This document shows positions 18,161 through 26,193 of a stretch of DNA of 38,312 bases, one piece after another. The stretch lies in the NCBI GenBank assembly GCA_903838125.1, contig CAILXF010000061.1:1-38312 (forward strand). Direction: 5' to 3'. The translations under genes and the position numbers were made by a program. The notes below the pieces were generated by a model. It had not been told where the DNA came from. It was given only the letters and a program-made list of their open reading frames with translations, and did no database searches. The stretch is from an uncultured Pseudomonadota bacterium (lineage in GTDB: Bacteria; Pseudomonadota; Gammaproteobacteria; Burkholderiales; Methylophilaceae). The stretch's first letter is position 1; each line of letters starts with the position of its first letter.

Positions 18161-18257
18161 ATGCTTTCCTACGACGGTATGACCCGTATCAGGTTCGAAG
18201 GGTGATTCTCACTATAATATTTTAGAATTTTTTCTAAAAAATATAGACCCCTAGCAA
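18161..18257 (-). ncRNA. TPP (THI-element) riboswitch controlling thiC
   Basis: Read on the minus strand, the region has the conserved order of the TPP aptamer: CTAGGGGTC, GTGAGAATCACCCTTCG, AACCTGATACGGGTCATACC, then GTCGTAGGAAAGC. The P1 arms TGCT (complement of 18253-18256) and AGCA (complement of 18162-18165) close the element. Between GGGGTC and GTGAGA the P3 arm carries an AT-rich extension with TTTTAGAAaaaaTTCTAAAA. Downstream, a 9-bp hairpin at 18123-18154 (GCTGC CCTA ... TAGG A GCAGC) has no U-run, so control of translation is more likely than termination. Confidence 0.95.
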
Positions 18258-18264
18258 TGGACGA

Positions 18265-18293
18265 AAATTACGCTAAAACCACAATAAAAGCAA
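18265..18293 (-). promoter_or_regulatory. Possible sigma70 promoter of thiC
   Basis: On the minus strand TTGCTT (complement of 18288-18293) and TAATTT (complement of 18265-18270) are 17 bases apart and end about eight bases before the riboswitch. The hexamers are only partial matches to consensus. Confidence 0.4.
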
Positions 18294-18488
18294 GCGACTA
18301 TAGTTGAGGGCGACATAAAATAAGGGCAATCAAAATGGTGTTTGCAGCGGTAGTAGTTAATTTGGCTGAAATAAAATATTTCAAAAAATAATCCACCTAT
18401 ATTTATACATCGGCCTATGATGCATTCAGCTTGGTTGCACTATCAAAAACCCAGCCAATTTAATGCTTAAAATATTAGGAGAACTACC

Positions 18489-18608
18489 ATGGCTAAAGGT
18501 CAAGAACGCGGTAACAAAGAAATAAAAAAACCGAAAAAAGATAAAAAAGTAGTCGTGCTCACCAGTTCTGTTATTCCAACTAAAGCTAGCGTACCGCCTA
18601 AAAAGTAA
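18489..18608 (+). CDS. Lys-rich 39-residue conserved-type small protein
   Basis: ATG at 18489 with AGGAG (18477-18481) seven bases upstream opens a 39-codon frame ending TAA at 18606-18608. The protein starts MAKGQERGNKEIKKPKKDKK, continues with a short Val/Thr/Ser stretch and ends VPPKK; about a third of the residues are Lys or Arg. The MAKGQxRGNKExKKPK opening is, as far as I recall, shared by short hypothetical proteins across many beta- and gammaproteobacteria, which favours a real gene. Function is unknown. The charge suggests nucleic-acid or ribosome binding, but this is inference. It is divergent from thiC and stands alone. Confidence 0.8.
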   Translation: MAKGQERGNKEIKKPKKDKKVVVLTSSVIPTKASVPPKK

Positions 18609-18928
18609 GTCTTATTTAGTGACTAAAACTGCGCTGCAATAGCCAGCGCTCTCTATACTTGTAGGCAGTTTTCTGCATTGGTATCGTTTTGCCGTTGGCA
18701 ATGTATTTGTTCGCAAGAAGCAGTAAAAACGAAAGACATCCTGTAGAATTCAAAGCGTTAGTGCAGTGAATAAGGCAGTAAGCCTGGCTTTTTAAGTCAG
18801 TGCCGATGAGTCGTCATTGACCTAGTGTGATTCTGCCGATATAGATTAGGCGCACTAACACCTTCTTTACGTCATTCTAAACATCGTCTTGGACAAGTTG
18901 CCGTGGCTCTAATCAGCAACCTGGGTAA
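18609..18928. other. 320-base intergenic region with inverted repeats, no gene recognised
   Basis: No convincing ORF or tRNA is present. Two structural signals stand out: GTTAGTGC (18757-18764) and GCACTAAC (18852-18859) are an exact 8-bp inverted pair 87 bases apart. Between them GTCAGTG-c-CGA-tgag-TCG-t-CATTGAC (18796-18821) can fold into a compact hairpin. Together these could be a structured RNA or a remnant element. No promoter or U-rich terminator marks clear ends. Confidence 0.3.
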
Positions 18929-19549
18929 TTACAACTTAGGCACATGCCACAAGTACCAAGTGGCAATGCTACGATAAGGGCTCCACAGCTCGCCAATTTC
19001 TCTGATTTTTTTAGGCTTAGGCGGAGATGCCAGCTTTTTAAGCCGCATATAACCTTCTGCCACACCAAGATCATAGGCCGGGAGAACGTCCGTGCGTGCT
19101 AGGGTAAACATGAGCATCATCTCTACTGTCCACCGGCCTATACCTTTTAGCGTTACCAGTTGCGCAATCAGTGCATCATCTGTCATGCGCTCAGCATCCA
19201 CGCGCGACGGAACCAAACCCGTTAACGTTGCGGTAGCAACGCCATATAGCGACTCTATTTTTTTAGCAGAAAAGCCGCAAGTGCGAAGCGTTTCAAAGTC
19301 GGTGGCCAATAATTGTTGGGGTGATGGAAACTGTTGGTCATAGAGCGAAAGCATCCGGCCCAAAATGGCATCTGCTGCTTTCGCATGTAATTGTTGATAA
19401 GCCACGGCCCTCATTAAAGCCTCATAGGGTTCCCGCGTCAGCTTGGTTTGAAAAGTACATGGCCCGACCGTCGCAATTAATTGCGCCCAGTCTGTATCTA
19501 TATTGGCAAGAAAGTCTGTGGCGGCTTGATAGTCGGGCATTTTCATCAC
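18929..19549 (-). CDS. DNA-3-methyladenine glycosylase II family (AlkA-like)
   Basis: The 206-residue base-excision-repair enzyme has the helix-hairpin-helix-GPD layout: LKGIGRWTVEMMLMFTL (134-150) followed by TDVLPAYDLGV (153-163), with Asp160 in the position of the catalytic Asp. It lacks the N-terminal AlkA_N domain of E. coli AlkA, as in the short Mag/AlkA-like group. It excises alkylated bases such as 3-methyladenine by homology. Three close in-frame starts (GTG 19549, ATG 19546, ATG 19540) cannot be separated firmly. It stands alone, with the cupin gene upstream on the same strand. Confidence 0.9.
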   Translation of the reverse strand: MMKMPDYQAATDFLANIDTDWAQLIATVGPCTFQTKLTREPYEALMRAVAYQQLHAKAADAILGRMLSLYDQQFPSPQQLLATDFETLRTCGFSAKKIESLYGVATATLTGLVPSRVDAERMTDDALIAQLVTLKGIGRWTVEMMLMFTLARTDVLPAYDLGVAEGYMRLKKLASPPKPKKIREIGELWSPYRSIATWYLWHVPKL

Positions 19550-19629
19550 TCACTTATCGCTAAGTTCAGTTAGCGCCTCTAGCGAATGCAGAGTTAATCT
19601 ACCTTCTTACTAGGCCGAATGATCAGCGC

Positions 19630-19971
19630 TTATAGTTTGAGTTTTAATTTAATACGACGGTAAATACGACCTAGCAATGAACCATCTAAATGGTAGTGCT
19701 TGTGTAGTGGTTTTTTAACTTCCCAGCTAGCGGACATGCCGGCAGGAAAAGTTACTAAATCACCTTTACCAAAGCGAACTGGCGCGCCATTATCGGGTGT
19801 AATGACACACTCACCTTCTAGGATATAAGCAATTTCTTCTTCAGGAAAAACCCAAGGAAAGACTGAAACTTCTTTCTCCCAAGTGGGCCACTTGCTCACG
19901 CCTAATGCCTCTAGATGAGCTTTTGTAGGTTTTTTTTCGACAGTAATTTTGGTGCTAGTAACTTGGCTCAT
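19630..19971 (-). CDS. Cupin domain protein (cupin_3-like)
   Basis: The 113-residue single-domain protein has a beta-barrel cupin core: WPTWEKEVSVFPWVF (28-42), EEIAYILEGECVITPDNG (45-62) and RFGKGDLVTFPAGMSASWEV (66-85). The core resembles the small cupin_3 (DUF861) group related to ureidoglycine aminohydrolases. Of the usual metal ligands a Glu is present, but the His pair of classic cupins is not obvious, so metal binding is uncertain. The C-terminal KLKLKL tail is basic. Substrate unknown. Confidence 0.8.
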   Translation of the reverse strand: MSQVTSTKITVEKKPTKAHLEALGVSKWPTWEKEVSVFPWVFPEEEIAYILEGECVITPDNGAPVRFGKGDLVTFPAGMSASWEVKKPLHKHYHLDGSLLGRIYRRIKLKLKL

Positions 19972-20084
19972 CGTATTATTTTCAAAGATTAATGTGGCCC
20001 TATTTTATCGCATACTGCGTGAATTATCATGGTGGATGGTGTTCGGTAGTAAAATATGTTTTTTTCATAGTAAGTGCAGTCAAT

Positions 20085-21059
20085 ATGCGCATTAGTTTAG
20101 ATCAGGCAGCCGTTTTGCTTAAAGCGGGCGAAGTGGTGGCCATTCCTACTGAGACGGTTTATGGCTTGGCTGCCGATGCTCACAATGATCATGCCCTACA
20201 AAAAATATTTTCTATCAAGCAACGCCCTGCTGACCATCCATTAATTGTCCATATTAGCGATATCAGTCAAGTTGAAAATTGGGTGACCGCGTTTCCGACA
20301 GTGGCGATTAAGCTAGCTACAGCCTTTTGGCCCGGCGCGTTGACTTTGGTGTTGCCGGCAAAGTCAGAGGTGTCGCGTGTGGTTCGCGGTGGAGAGGCCA
20401 CGGTTGCCTTACGTGTTCCTAGTCATCCTGTTACGCTGGCTTTGCTTAAACTAAGCGGCCTAAGCCTCGCCGCACCATCAGCTAATTTATTCACTCAACT
20501 AAGTCCGACCACAGCTGACCATGTGGAGGCTGGATTAGGCGATGCCATTCCCGTCGTTGATGGAGGCCCCTGCCAAGTCGGCATTGAATCTACGATTGTC
20601 AGCGTCAACGCTGCTGGTGAGTGGCAGCTTTTACGCCCGGGTATGATTAGCGAGGCCGATATCATCAACGTTGCTGGTACCTCGCAACAGTTGAATTTAG
20701 TGGACGTGTCGCATGAAGCGACCCCTAAGGCCCCTGGCCAGCATGCCCTACATTACTCACCGCGCACGCCGCTTCTCTTATTTAAAAATAGAGCCTCACT
20801 GATTTTAGAAAGTCAGCTTTTAAAGCAAGCTAACCTGTGCTGCGCTGCCTTGTTAATTGGCCCTGGAGAATTACCAGACTGTGAATTGTTTCAACTGGCT
20901 GATAATCCTCAGCAAGTGGCTGAGCAGTTATATAGCGCTCTTCATCACCTTGATGCTTTAAAGCTAGGTCGCATACTCGTGGAATTGCCCCCCCATACAA
21001 ATGCCTGGTCTGCTGTGCTAGATCGATTAAGTCGTGCTGGTTACCAAGGGCCTATTTGA
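20085..21059 (+). CDS. L-threonylcarbamoyladenylate synthase, Sua5/YrdC/YwlC family (long form)
   Basis: The ATG at 20085 is preferred because the conserved fold begins MRISLDQAAVLLKAGEVVAI; the longer frame from 19992 adds 31 unconserved residues. This gives 324 residues. The enzyme makes threonylcarbamoyl-AMP for tRNA t6A37. Visible signatures are PTETVYGLAAD, the KQRPADHPLIVH nucleotide/phosphate-binding segment, ALRVPSHP, LAAPSAN and a VDGGPCQVGIESTIV loop. A C-terminal Sua5 domain follows a linker with APGQHALHYSPRTP, marking the long Sua5 form rather than short TsaC. Ribosome-site support at 20085 is weak. It is divergent from the cupin gene. Confidence 0.93.
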   Translation: MRISLDQAAVLLKAGEVVAIPTETVYGLAADAHNDHALQKIFSIKQRPADHPLIVHISDISQVENWVTAFPTVAIKLATAFWPGALTLVLPAKSEVSRVVRGGEATVALRVPSHPVTLALLKLSGLSLAAPSANLFTQLSPTTADHVEAGLGDAIPVVDGGPCQVGIESTIVSVNAAGEWQLLRPGMISEADIINVAGTSQQLNLVDVSHEATPKAPGQHALHYSPRTPLLLFKNRASLILESQLLKQANLCCAALLIGPGELPDCELFQLADNPQQVAEQLYSALHHLDALKLGRILVELPPHTNAWSAVLDRLSRAGYQGPI

Positions 21060-21196
21060 TTATTAGGCTAATTTCATTAAACTATTAATCAAATAGCAAC
21101 AACTCCCCAATAAATCAGCGTTGCTGATTGGTGAGGAATGTATACACTGGCAATATGTAGTTTCACCCTTTAGTTTTAAATTTTACAGGCTTGAAT

Positions 21197-21571
21197 ATGA
21201 CCATCCAAAGTAATCCATTAAATACGTTCGCAAAATTATTAATCAGCGCAGCTATGCTGACCTTAGTATCAGCATGCAGCACGATTAAAATCCCTAATCC
21301 ATTTTCATCTGATACTAAGGCACTTGGAAACGCGCCTGTGAATGCCACTGGTTATTTATGTGAGGGTAATAAGCATTTTTACGTGCGAATGCTGAATAAT
21401 GGCAACGATGCATGGCTTATATACCCTGATCATGAAGTTAATTTAAATAAAACCGGTGATGGTCGTTATACCAGTGGCGTGATTACCTTGATAATTAATA
21501 GCGCTGAAACCAGCTTAGATGACGGCGAGAAAATAGCTTACAAAGCGTGTAAAGCGCAGGCAAAAAACTAA
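21197..21571 (+). CDS. Small predicted lipoprotein, unknown function
   Basis: The ATG at 21197 is preferred to TTG 21191, giving 124 residues. An N-terminal signal (NPLNTFAKLLISAAMLTL) ends in the lipobox LVSAC, so the mature protein starts at Cys and is lipid-anchored. The mature part has about 95 residues with two further Cys (in YLCEGNK and YKACKAQ) and alternating polar and hydrophobic segments (KHFYVRMLNNGNDAWLIYPD), suggesting a small beta-sheet domain with a disulfide. It resembles small C-type-lysozyme-inhibitor-like (MliC) domains in size and in the YxCxxxxxF pattern, but this link is tentative. Confidence 0.75.
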   Translation: MTIQSNPLNTFAKLLISAAMLTLVSACSTIKIPNPFSSDTKALGNAPVNATGYLCEGNKHFYVRMLNNGNDAWLIYPDHEVNLNKTGDGRYTSGVITLIINSAETSLDDGEKIAYKACKAQAKN

Positions 21572-21673
21572 AGTAGCCAAGTACTCACACTGAGCGTAAA
21601 GTGCAGTGTAGCCATCGAGTTTAAACATTAATGTTGCTTAGATTCAGGAAATTTATACACTATGGAGTGAGCC

Positions 21674-21892
21674 ATGGATAATAAATATGGATTAGGTAGT
21701 AGCAAGGTAGCGACTGAGCACCATGAGGCCCATGATAAGAAATCTGGGCAACAGGTTGCAACATGTAAGTTTTGCGCAAGCACACATTTGGTGATGAGTC
21801 CTACTATGCATGATCACTGTTGTGCACATTGCGGCGAATGGCAAAATGACATCCCGCAAGGCTATTCTGCTGGCAGAAGTAGTGACTATTAG
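21674..21892 (+). CDS. Small zinc-ribbon-like protein, unknown function
   Basis: The 72-residue hydrophilic protein has a central CKFCASTHLVMSPTMHDHCC-AHC region (31-53) with two Cys-x2-Cys knuckles 16 residues apart, as in rubredoxin or zinc-ribbon folds, plus an additional Cys and His residues. An N-terminal His/Lys-rich part (TEHHEAHDKKSG) and a polar tail (GYSAGRSSDY) flank it. GGAGTGA lies close upstream of the ATG. I do not recognise a named family. It may bind zinc or iron. Confidence 0.7.
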   Translation: MDNKYGLGSSKVATEHHEAHDKKSGQQVATCKFCASTHLVMSPTMHDHCCAHCGEWQNDIPQGYSAGRSSDY

Positions 21893-22097
21893 CGATTCAA
21901 GCCAGTAACACAATATAGCCCCAACACAATTTTATTGGCTGTTAAAAACCATCAACTTGATTTTTGTTGCTAAAAATCCGCAAAATATAAAAAATACAGC
22001 TCCAACATCAAGATTTAACTACGAGGTCCGTTAAAAGATTCTATAATGTTTCCTACAAAAACACCCTTTCCATTAAAAACTCCAAAAGAGAACATAA

Positions 22098-23612
22098 ATG
22101 ATCACCAAGAATGCTGATATTGGCCTAGTTGGCCTAGCTGTCATGGGCCAGAATTTAGCCTTAAATATTGCCGACCACGGCTACACCATCGCGGTTTATA
22201 ACCGTGACTCTAAAAAAATGGTGAAATTCATTGAAGAATGTAAAGCCAATGAGCCTTCACACGAACGCGTAGTTGGTCATGCGGATTTAGCCTCATTTGT
22301 ATTAAGCATTAAACGCCCACGTAAAATCATTCTGTTGGTTAAAGCAGGTAGCGCAACTGACGTGACAATCAACGCAATCTTGCCATTCTTAGAGCAAGGC
22401 GACATTATTATTGACGGCGGTAACTCGCTATGGACAGACACGATTCGCCGCGAAAAAGAACTTGCGGTTAAAGGCATTGATTTTATCGGCTCTGGCGTGT
22501 CTGGTGGCGAAACTGGTGCTCGTTTCGGCCCATCATTAATGCCATCTGGAACACGCAAGGCTTGGTCTTCATTAGAGCCAATCTGGCGTGATATTGCGGC
22601 TAAAGTTGACCCAATCACCGGTGCGCCTATGGAAGGCGGTAAGCCAGGTAAGCCAGTTGAAGGCGGTTTCTCTTGCGCTGAATATATTGGTCCTGATGGT
22701 GCCGGACATTACGTAAAAATGGTGCATAACGGTATTGAATATATTGATATGCAACTGATTTGCGAAGCTTACTGGCTAATGAAAAATCTGTTGGCCATGC
22801 CGGCTGATGAAATCGGTAAAGTATTCGAAGAGTGGAATAAAGGCGAACTTTCTAGTTTCTTGATTGAAATTACTGCCGACATTCTGCAACAAAAAGATCC
22901 TATGGGTAAAGGTTTCTTGGTCGACCAAGTCATGGATACCGCTGGTCAAAAAGGAACAGGTCAATGGACTGCAGCTAATGCACTTGAGTTGGGCGCTCCA
23001 GCCAACGCCATCGCAGCCGCTGTTTATGCGCGCGCACTTTCTAGCTTAAAAGAAGAGCGCGTCGCGGCTAGTAAAATCTTAAAAGGTCCAGTGATTGTAA
23101 AAGAGACTGACAAAAAAGCGATTATTGAAGCGATTAAGAGTGGTTTGTATTGCTCTAAAATCTGTGCTTATGCACAAGGCTTCCAGCTAATGGACAAAGC
23201 ACAAGTGGCTTATAACTGGAAACTTAACTTCGGTGAGATTGCACAAATTTGGCGTGGCGGTTGTATCATCCGCGCAAGTTTCTTGCAAAAAATCACGGAT
23301 GCTTATGCATTGAATTCACGTTTGAAAAATTTAATGTTAGATCCATACTTCACTAACTCACTTAATGACAGTCAAGCGGGATGGCGTAAAGTGATTGCCT
23401 TAGCAGTGACTAATGGTATTCCAGCACAAGGGTTTAGTGCAGCTTTAGCTTACTATGACGGTTATCGTAGTGCGGTATTGCCAGCTAACCTGTTGCAAGC
23501 GCAACGTGACTATTTTGGTGCTCACACTTATGAGCGCGTGGATCAAGCACGTGGACAGTTCTTCCATTTAGATTGGCCAGAAGCGGGTCGCCCACAGTTA
23601 GAAATAAGCTAA
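22098..23612 (+). CDS. gnd: 6-phosphogluconate dehydrogenase, decarboxylating, NADP-type
   Basis: The 504-residue enzyme oxidises 6-phosphogluconate to ribulose 5-phosphate and CO2. In Methylophilaceae it drives the cyclic oxidation of formaldehyde through the RuMP pathway. The Rossmann start [17 protein letters not shown] (8-24) is followed by NRD (35-37), consistent with NADP binding. Active-site segments are GSGVSGGE (131-138) and [13 protein letters not shown] (203-215). Relative to E. coli Gnd there is an insertion of about 16 residues around 172-190, rich in Gly and Pro ([20 protein letters not shown]). TATAAT at 22042-22047 is a likely -10 element. A strong terminator follows, so it appears monocistronic. 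Confidence 0.97.
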   Translation: MITKNADIGLVGLAVMGQNLALNIADHGYTIAVYNRDSKKMVKFIEECKANEPSHERVVGHADLASFVLSIKRPRKIILLVKAGSATDVTINAILPFLEQGDIIIDGGNSLWTDTIRREKELAVKGIDFIGSGVSGGETGARFGPSLMPSGTRKAWSSLEPIWRDIAAKVDPITGAPMEGGKPGKPVEGGFSCAEYIGPDGAGHYVKMVHNGIEYIDMQLICEAYWLMKNLLAMPADEIGKVFEEWNKGELSSFLIEITADILQQKDPMGKGFLVDQVMDTAGQKGTGQWTAANALELGAPANAIAAAVYARALSSLKEERVAASKILKGPVIVKETDKKAIIEAIKSGLYCSKICAYAQGFQLMDKAQVAYNWKLNFGEIAQIWRGGCIIRASFLQKITDAYALNSRLKNLMLDPYFTNSLNDSQAGWRKVIALAVTNGIPAQGFSAALAYYDGYRSAVLPANLLQAQRDYFGAHTYERVDQARGQFFHLDWPEAGRPQLEIS

Positions 23613-23644
23613 GACTAGTAACAAGGTGAAGTATTAAAGCAGAC

Positions 23645-23673
23645 AAAAAAGGGCAGAATTTCTGCCCTTTTTA
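23645..23673. terminator. Bidirectional terminator between gnd and the dienelactone hydrolase gene
   Basis: AAAAAAGGGCAGA ATT TCTGCCCTTTTTA is a GC-rich stem flanked by A- and T-runs, serving both convergent genes. Confidence 0.9.
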
Positions 23674-23697
23674 TCGCCTAAAGCTTAAGAGATATTG

Positions 23698-24447
23698 CTA
23701 AAGTGTGCGGCTAAATAAATTTAGTGCTAGTTGATAACAGAGTAATGCAGTTTGGGCGTCGTATCTCTCATCACCATCGCGCATAAAGGCATGTTGCGCA
23801 TTAAACTCATGCCAAGTGAAATTCAGTTCAGCCACGGTCATTTTTTCATACACCTGCATCCGGCCGGCCGTTGGAATATGGCTATCTTGCTTGCCCCAAA
23901 TCATTAGTAGCTCACCACCAATATCATTTAATCTATCCATGCTGTGTTGCCCAGTTTTATTGGGAATAGTCAGTGCATGTAAATCCGTGGCATAAAAGCA
24001 CGCCGTGCCTTTAATTTCAGGCTGTAGGGCTGCGCGAAAAGCCAAATGCCCGCCTATGCAGAAGCCCATAGCACCGATGCTGCCGCTATACCAAGATTGT
24101 TGTTTGGCATAGTCAATCAGTGCGGCATTGTCACTATCATAGCCTTGGACATCTTTGGCCGCTTTATCAGTATTGCCTTTGTCTCGGCCGGCATCGTCAT
24201 AACCCAAGATGGTGCCAATGGGGTTTAGCTCATGAAATACTTCTGGCACGAGCACTACATAACCATGGCTGGCCATCACTCTAGCGGCGCTTTCAATCGG
24301 TCCCGTTTGCTGAAATATCTCCGAATAAAAAAGTATGCATGGATATTTTTCAGTAGGGGCGTTATTTGCTCCCACGGGGCGGTGAATGTATGTTCGCATC
24401 ACGCCAGTAGGCGTAGTGATGTCGGCAGCAAAGCTTTGAACTTTCAT
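23698..24447 (-). CDS. Dienelactone hydrolase family protein
   Basis: The 249-residue alpha/beta-hydrolase has the DLH triad: Cys in MGFCIGGHLAF, Asp in WGKQDSHIP and His in NAQHAFMRD. Other family marks are the oxyanion region LFYSEIFQQTGP and HGYVVLVPEVFHE. The Cys nucleophile distinguishes DLH from serine hydrolases. No aromatic-degradation genes are nearby, so dienelactone is not necessarily the substrate; such stand-alone enzymes are common and mostly uncharacterised. The conserved length (about 240-250) suggests it is intact. Confidence 0.9.
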   Translation of the reverse strand: MKVQSFAADITTPTGVMRTYIHRPVGANNAPTEKYPCILFYSEIFQQTGPIESAARVMASHGYVVLVPEVFHELNPIGTILGYDDAGRDKGNTDKAAKDVQGYDSDNAALIDYAKQQSWYSGSIGAMGFCIGGHLAFRAALQPEIKGTACFYATDLHALTIPNKTGQHSMDRLNDIGGELLMIWGKQDSHIPTAGRMQVYEKMTVAELNFTWHEFNAQHAFMRDGDERYDAQTALLCYQLALNLFSRTL

Positions 24448-24718
24448 GAATGACTTTCTATTGGGCGGTTAAATGATAATTTTGGTATTGTACCGCGTGG
24501 TTATCTCTTTTTGCGACAGTGATTTTCAAGTGCTATGTTTTTAGTAAAGTTTGCGTTATCGATTAAATAGTCGATATAAGGTTTGCTAATGGGCCTACAA
24601 TTTTCGTAAAATAGTGACTCAGAATTGTGGTTGCGCAGTGCCTGCATCGCCTAGGCTTATTGGATCGCGTGGCGCATAATGGATCCAATTAAGCTTAACC
24701 TCACTGATGCCAAAGAAT

Positions 24719-24922
24719 ATGCAACTTACTATTAATGGAAAACCACGTAGCTTTGATGCTTCTAATTTTAGCGTCGCAGATTTGGTTGGCCAGCTAAATT
24801 TAGAAGGCAAGCGACTTGCCATTGAGTGTAATGGTGAAATTGTTCCCCGTAGCCAGTTCGCTGAAGTGCAATTAGTGGATGGTGATAAGCTCGAAATTGT
24901 AGGCGCAGTTGGCGGCGGCTAG
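24719..24922 (+). CDS. thiS: Sulfur carrier protein ThiS
   Basis: About 67 residues from ATG 24719 (MQLTINGKPRSF), which fits the family start better than ATG 24707. The ubiquitin-like fold ends in the essential Gly-Gly (GAVGGG) that is thiocarboxylated to donate sulfur to the thiazole ring of thiamine. It precedes thiG by 44 bases and is probably co-transcribed. Unlike thiC, no TPP-aptamer motif is seen in the 270 bases upstream (24448-24718). Confidence 0.93.
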   Translation: MQLTINGKPRSFDASNFSVADLVGQLNLEGKRLAIECNGEIVPRSQFAEVQLVDGDKLEIVGAVGGG

Positions 24923-24966
24923 AAATGAATCAACATGCAGTAAAGCATGATGTCTAAGGATACCAA

Positions 24967-25749
24967 GTGTCAGATCTATTAAAAATTGCAGGCCATAGTT
25001 ATCGCTCACGTTTATTAGTGGGCACCGGTAAATATCAAGACTTTGCGCAAACGCGTGCGGCAATCGATGCCAGTGGTGCTGAAATTGTGACCGTGGCAAT
25101 CCGCCGCACTAACATTGGCCAAACTGCGGGTGAGCCATCTTTACTAGATTTTTTGCCGCCGGACCAATTCACTTATTTACCGAATACTGCCGGTTGTTAT
25201 TCTGCTGATGATGCTGTGCGTACTTTGCGCTTAGCCCGTGAGTTATTAGATGGACACAAACTGGTTAAATTGGAAGTGCTAGGGGACCCGAATACGCTAT
25301 ACCCAAACATGATAGAAACCATCGCGGCGGCCAAAGTGTTAGTGAAAGATGGTTTTGATGTGATGGTGTATTGCTCAGATGATCCTATTATTGCTAAGCA
25401 ATTAGAAGAAATAGGGTGTTGCGCGGTGATGCCATTAGCCTCCTTAATTGGCTCTGGCATGGGTATTTTAAATCCTTGGAATTTACAAATCATTATCGCG
25501 AATGCGCAAATTCCAGTATTGGTTGATGCGGGCGTTGGCACCGCGTCAGATGCGGCCATTGCGATGGAACTTGGTTGTCAAGGCGTGTTAATGAATACCG
25601 CAATTGCGGCAGCAGGTGACCCTGTTCGCATGGCCGGCGCAATGAAAAAAGCAGTCGAAGCCGGCCGCGAAGCATTTTTAGCCGGCCGTATGCCCAAAAA
25701 ACTTTACTCAGCAAGCCCTAGCTCGCCTAGTGCTGGCCTAATAGCTTAA
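24967..25749 (+). CDS. thiG: Thiazole synthase ThiG
   Basis: The 260-residue (beta/alpha)8 enzyme forms the thiazole phosphate from deoxyxylulose phosphate, dehydroglycine and ThiS thiocarboxylate. The Schiff-base Lys is in [11 protein letters not shown] (about Lys101). The phosphate-binding end is [31 protein letters not shown]. Translation begins at GTG 24967, supported by AAGGA (24956-24960) six bases upstream. It is followed ten bases later by apaG, so thiS-thiG-apaG may form one unit. Confidence 0.97.
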   Translation: MSDLLKIAGHSYRSRLLVGTGKYQDFAQTRAAIDASGAEIVTVAIRRTNIGQTAGEPSLLDFLPPDQFTYLPNTAGCYSADDAVRTLRLARELLDGHKLVKLEVLGDPNTLYPNMIETIAAAKVLVKDGFDVMVYCSDDPIIAKQLEEIGCCAVMPLASLIGSGMGILNPWNLQIIIANAQIPVLVDAGVGTASDAAIAMELGCQGVLMNTAIAAAGDPVRMAGAMKKAVEAGREAFLAGRMPKKLYSASPSSPSAGLIA

Positions 25750-25759
25750 TAAGCCGAAC

Positions 25760-26143
25760 ATGAGTAGCGCCAAGCATTATGAATGTACCGTGTTAGTGGA
25801 AACGGTGTTTATTCCAGAGCAATCGGATGTAGAGAACAATCGCTACGTCTTTGCCTACCAAGTTAAAATCACGAACACCGGCAATGTCCCTGCCCAACTG
25901 ATTAGTCGTCATTGGATTATCACCGAGGCCAGCGGAGAGCAGCAGGAAGTTAAAGGGTTAGGGGTTGTGGGAGCGCAGCCCCTGCTACAACCTAGTGAGC
26001 ATTTCGAATATACCAGTGGAACAGTCATCAATACCCCGATGGGTGAAATGCACGGCAGCTATCAAATGGTGGCCGAAGACGGACACCGCTTTGATGTGAG
26101 CATCGCGTCTTTTGCGCTGAGTATGCCTAGAGTATTGCATTAG
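25760..26143 (+). CDS. apaG: ApaG (Co2+/Mg2+ efflux-associated family) protein
   Basis: The 127-residue beta-sandwich (FN3-like) protein shows the conserved ApaG segments YVFAYQVKITNTGNVPAQLISRHW (29-52, split here as YVFAYQVKITNTGN and VPAQLISRHW), GVVGAQPLLQPSEHFEYTSG and GEMHGSYQMV. Its molecular function is not settled; mutants affect cobalt and magnesium handling. It lies between thiG and mltA, and ApaG is often found next to lytic transglycosylase or pyrE-type genes in betaproteobacteria. Confidence 0.95.
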   Translation: MSSAKHYECTVLVETVFIPEQSDVENNRYVFAYQVKITNTGNVPAQLISRHWIITEASGEQQEVKGLGVVGAQPLLQPSEHFEYTSGTVINTPMGEMHGSYQMVAEDGHRFDVSIASFALSMPRVLH

Positions 26144-26193
26144 TTAGCCGCCTGTTACTTTATAGAATGAATGACTACAACGATTATCAATTG

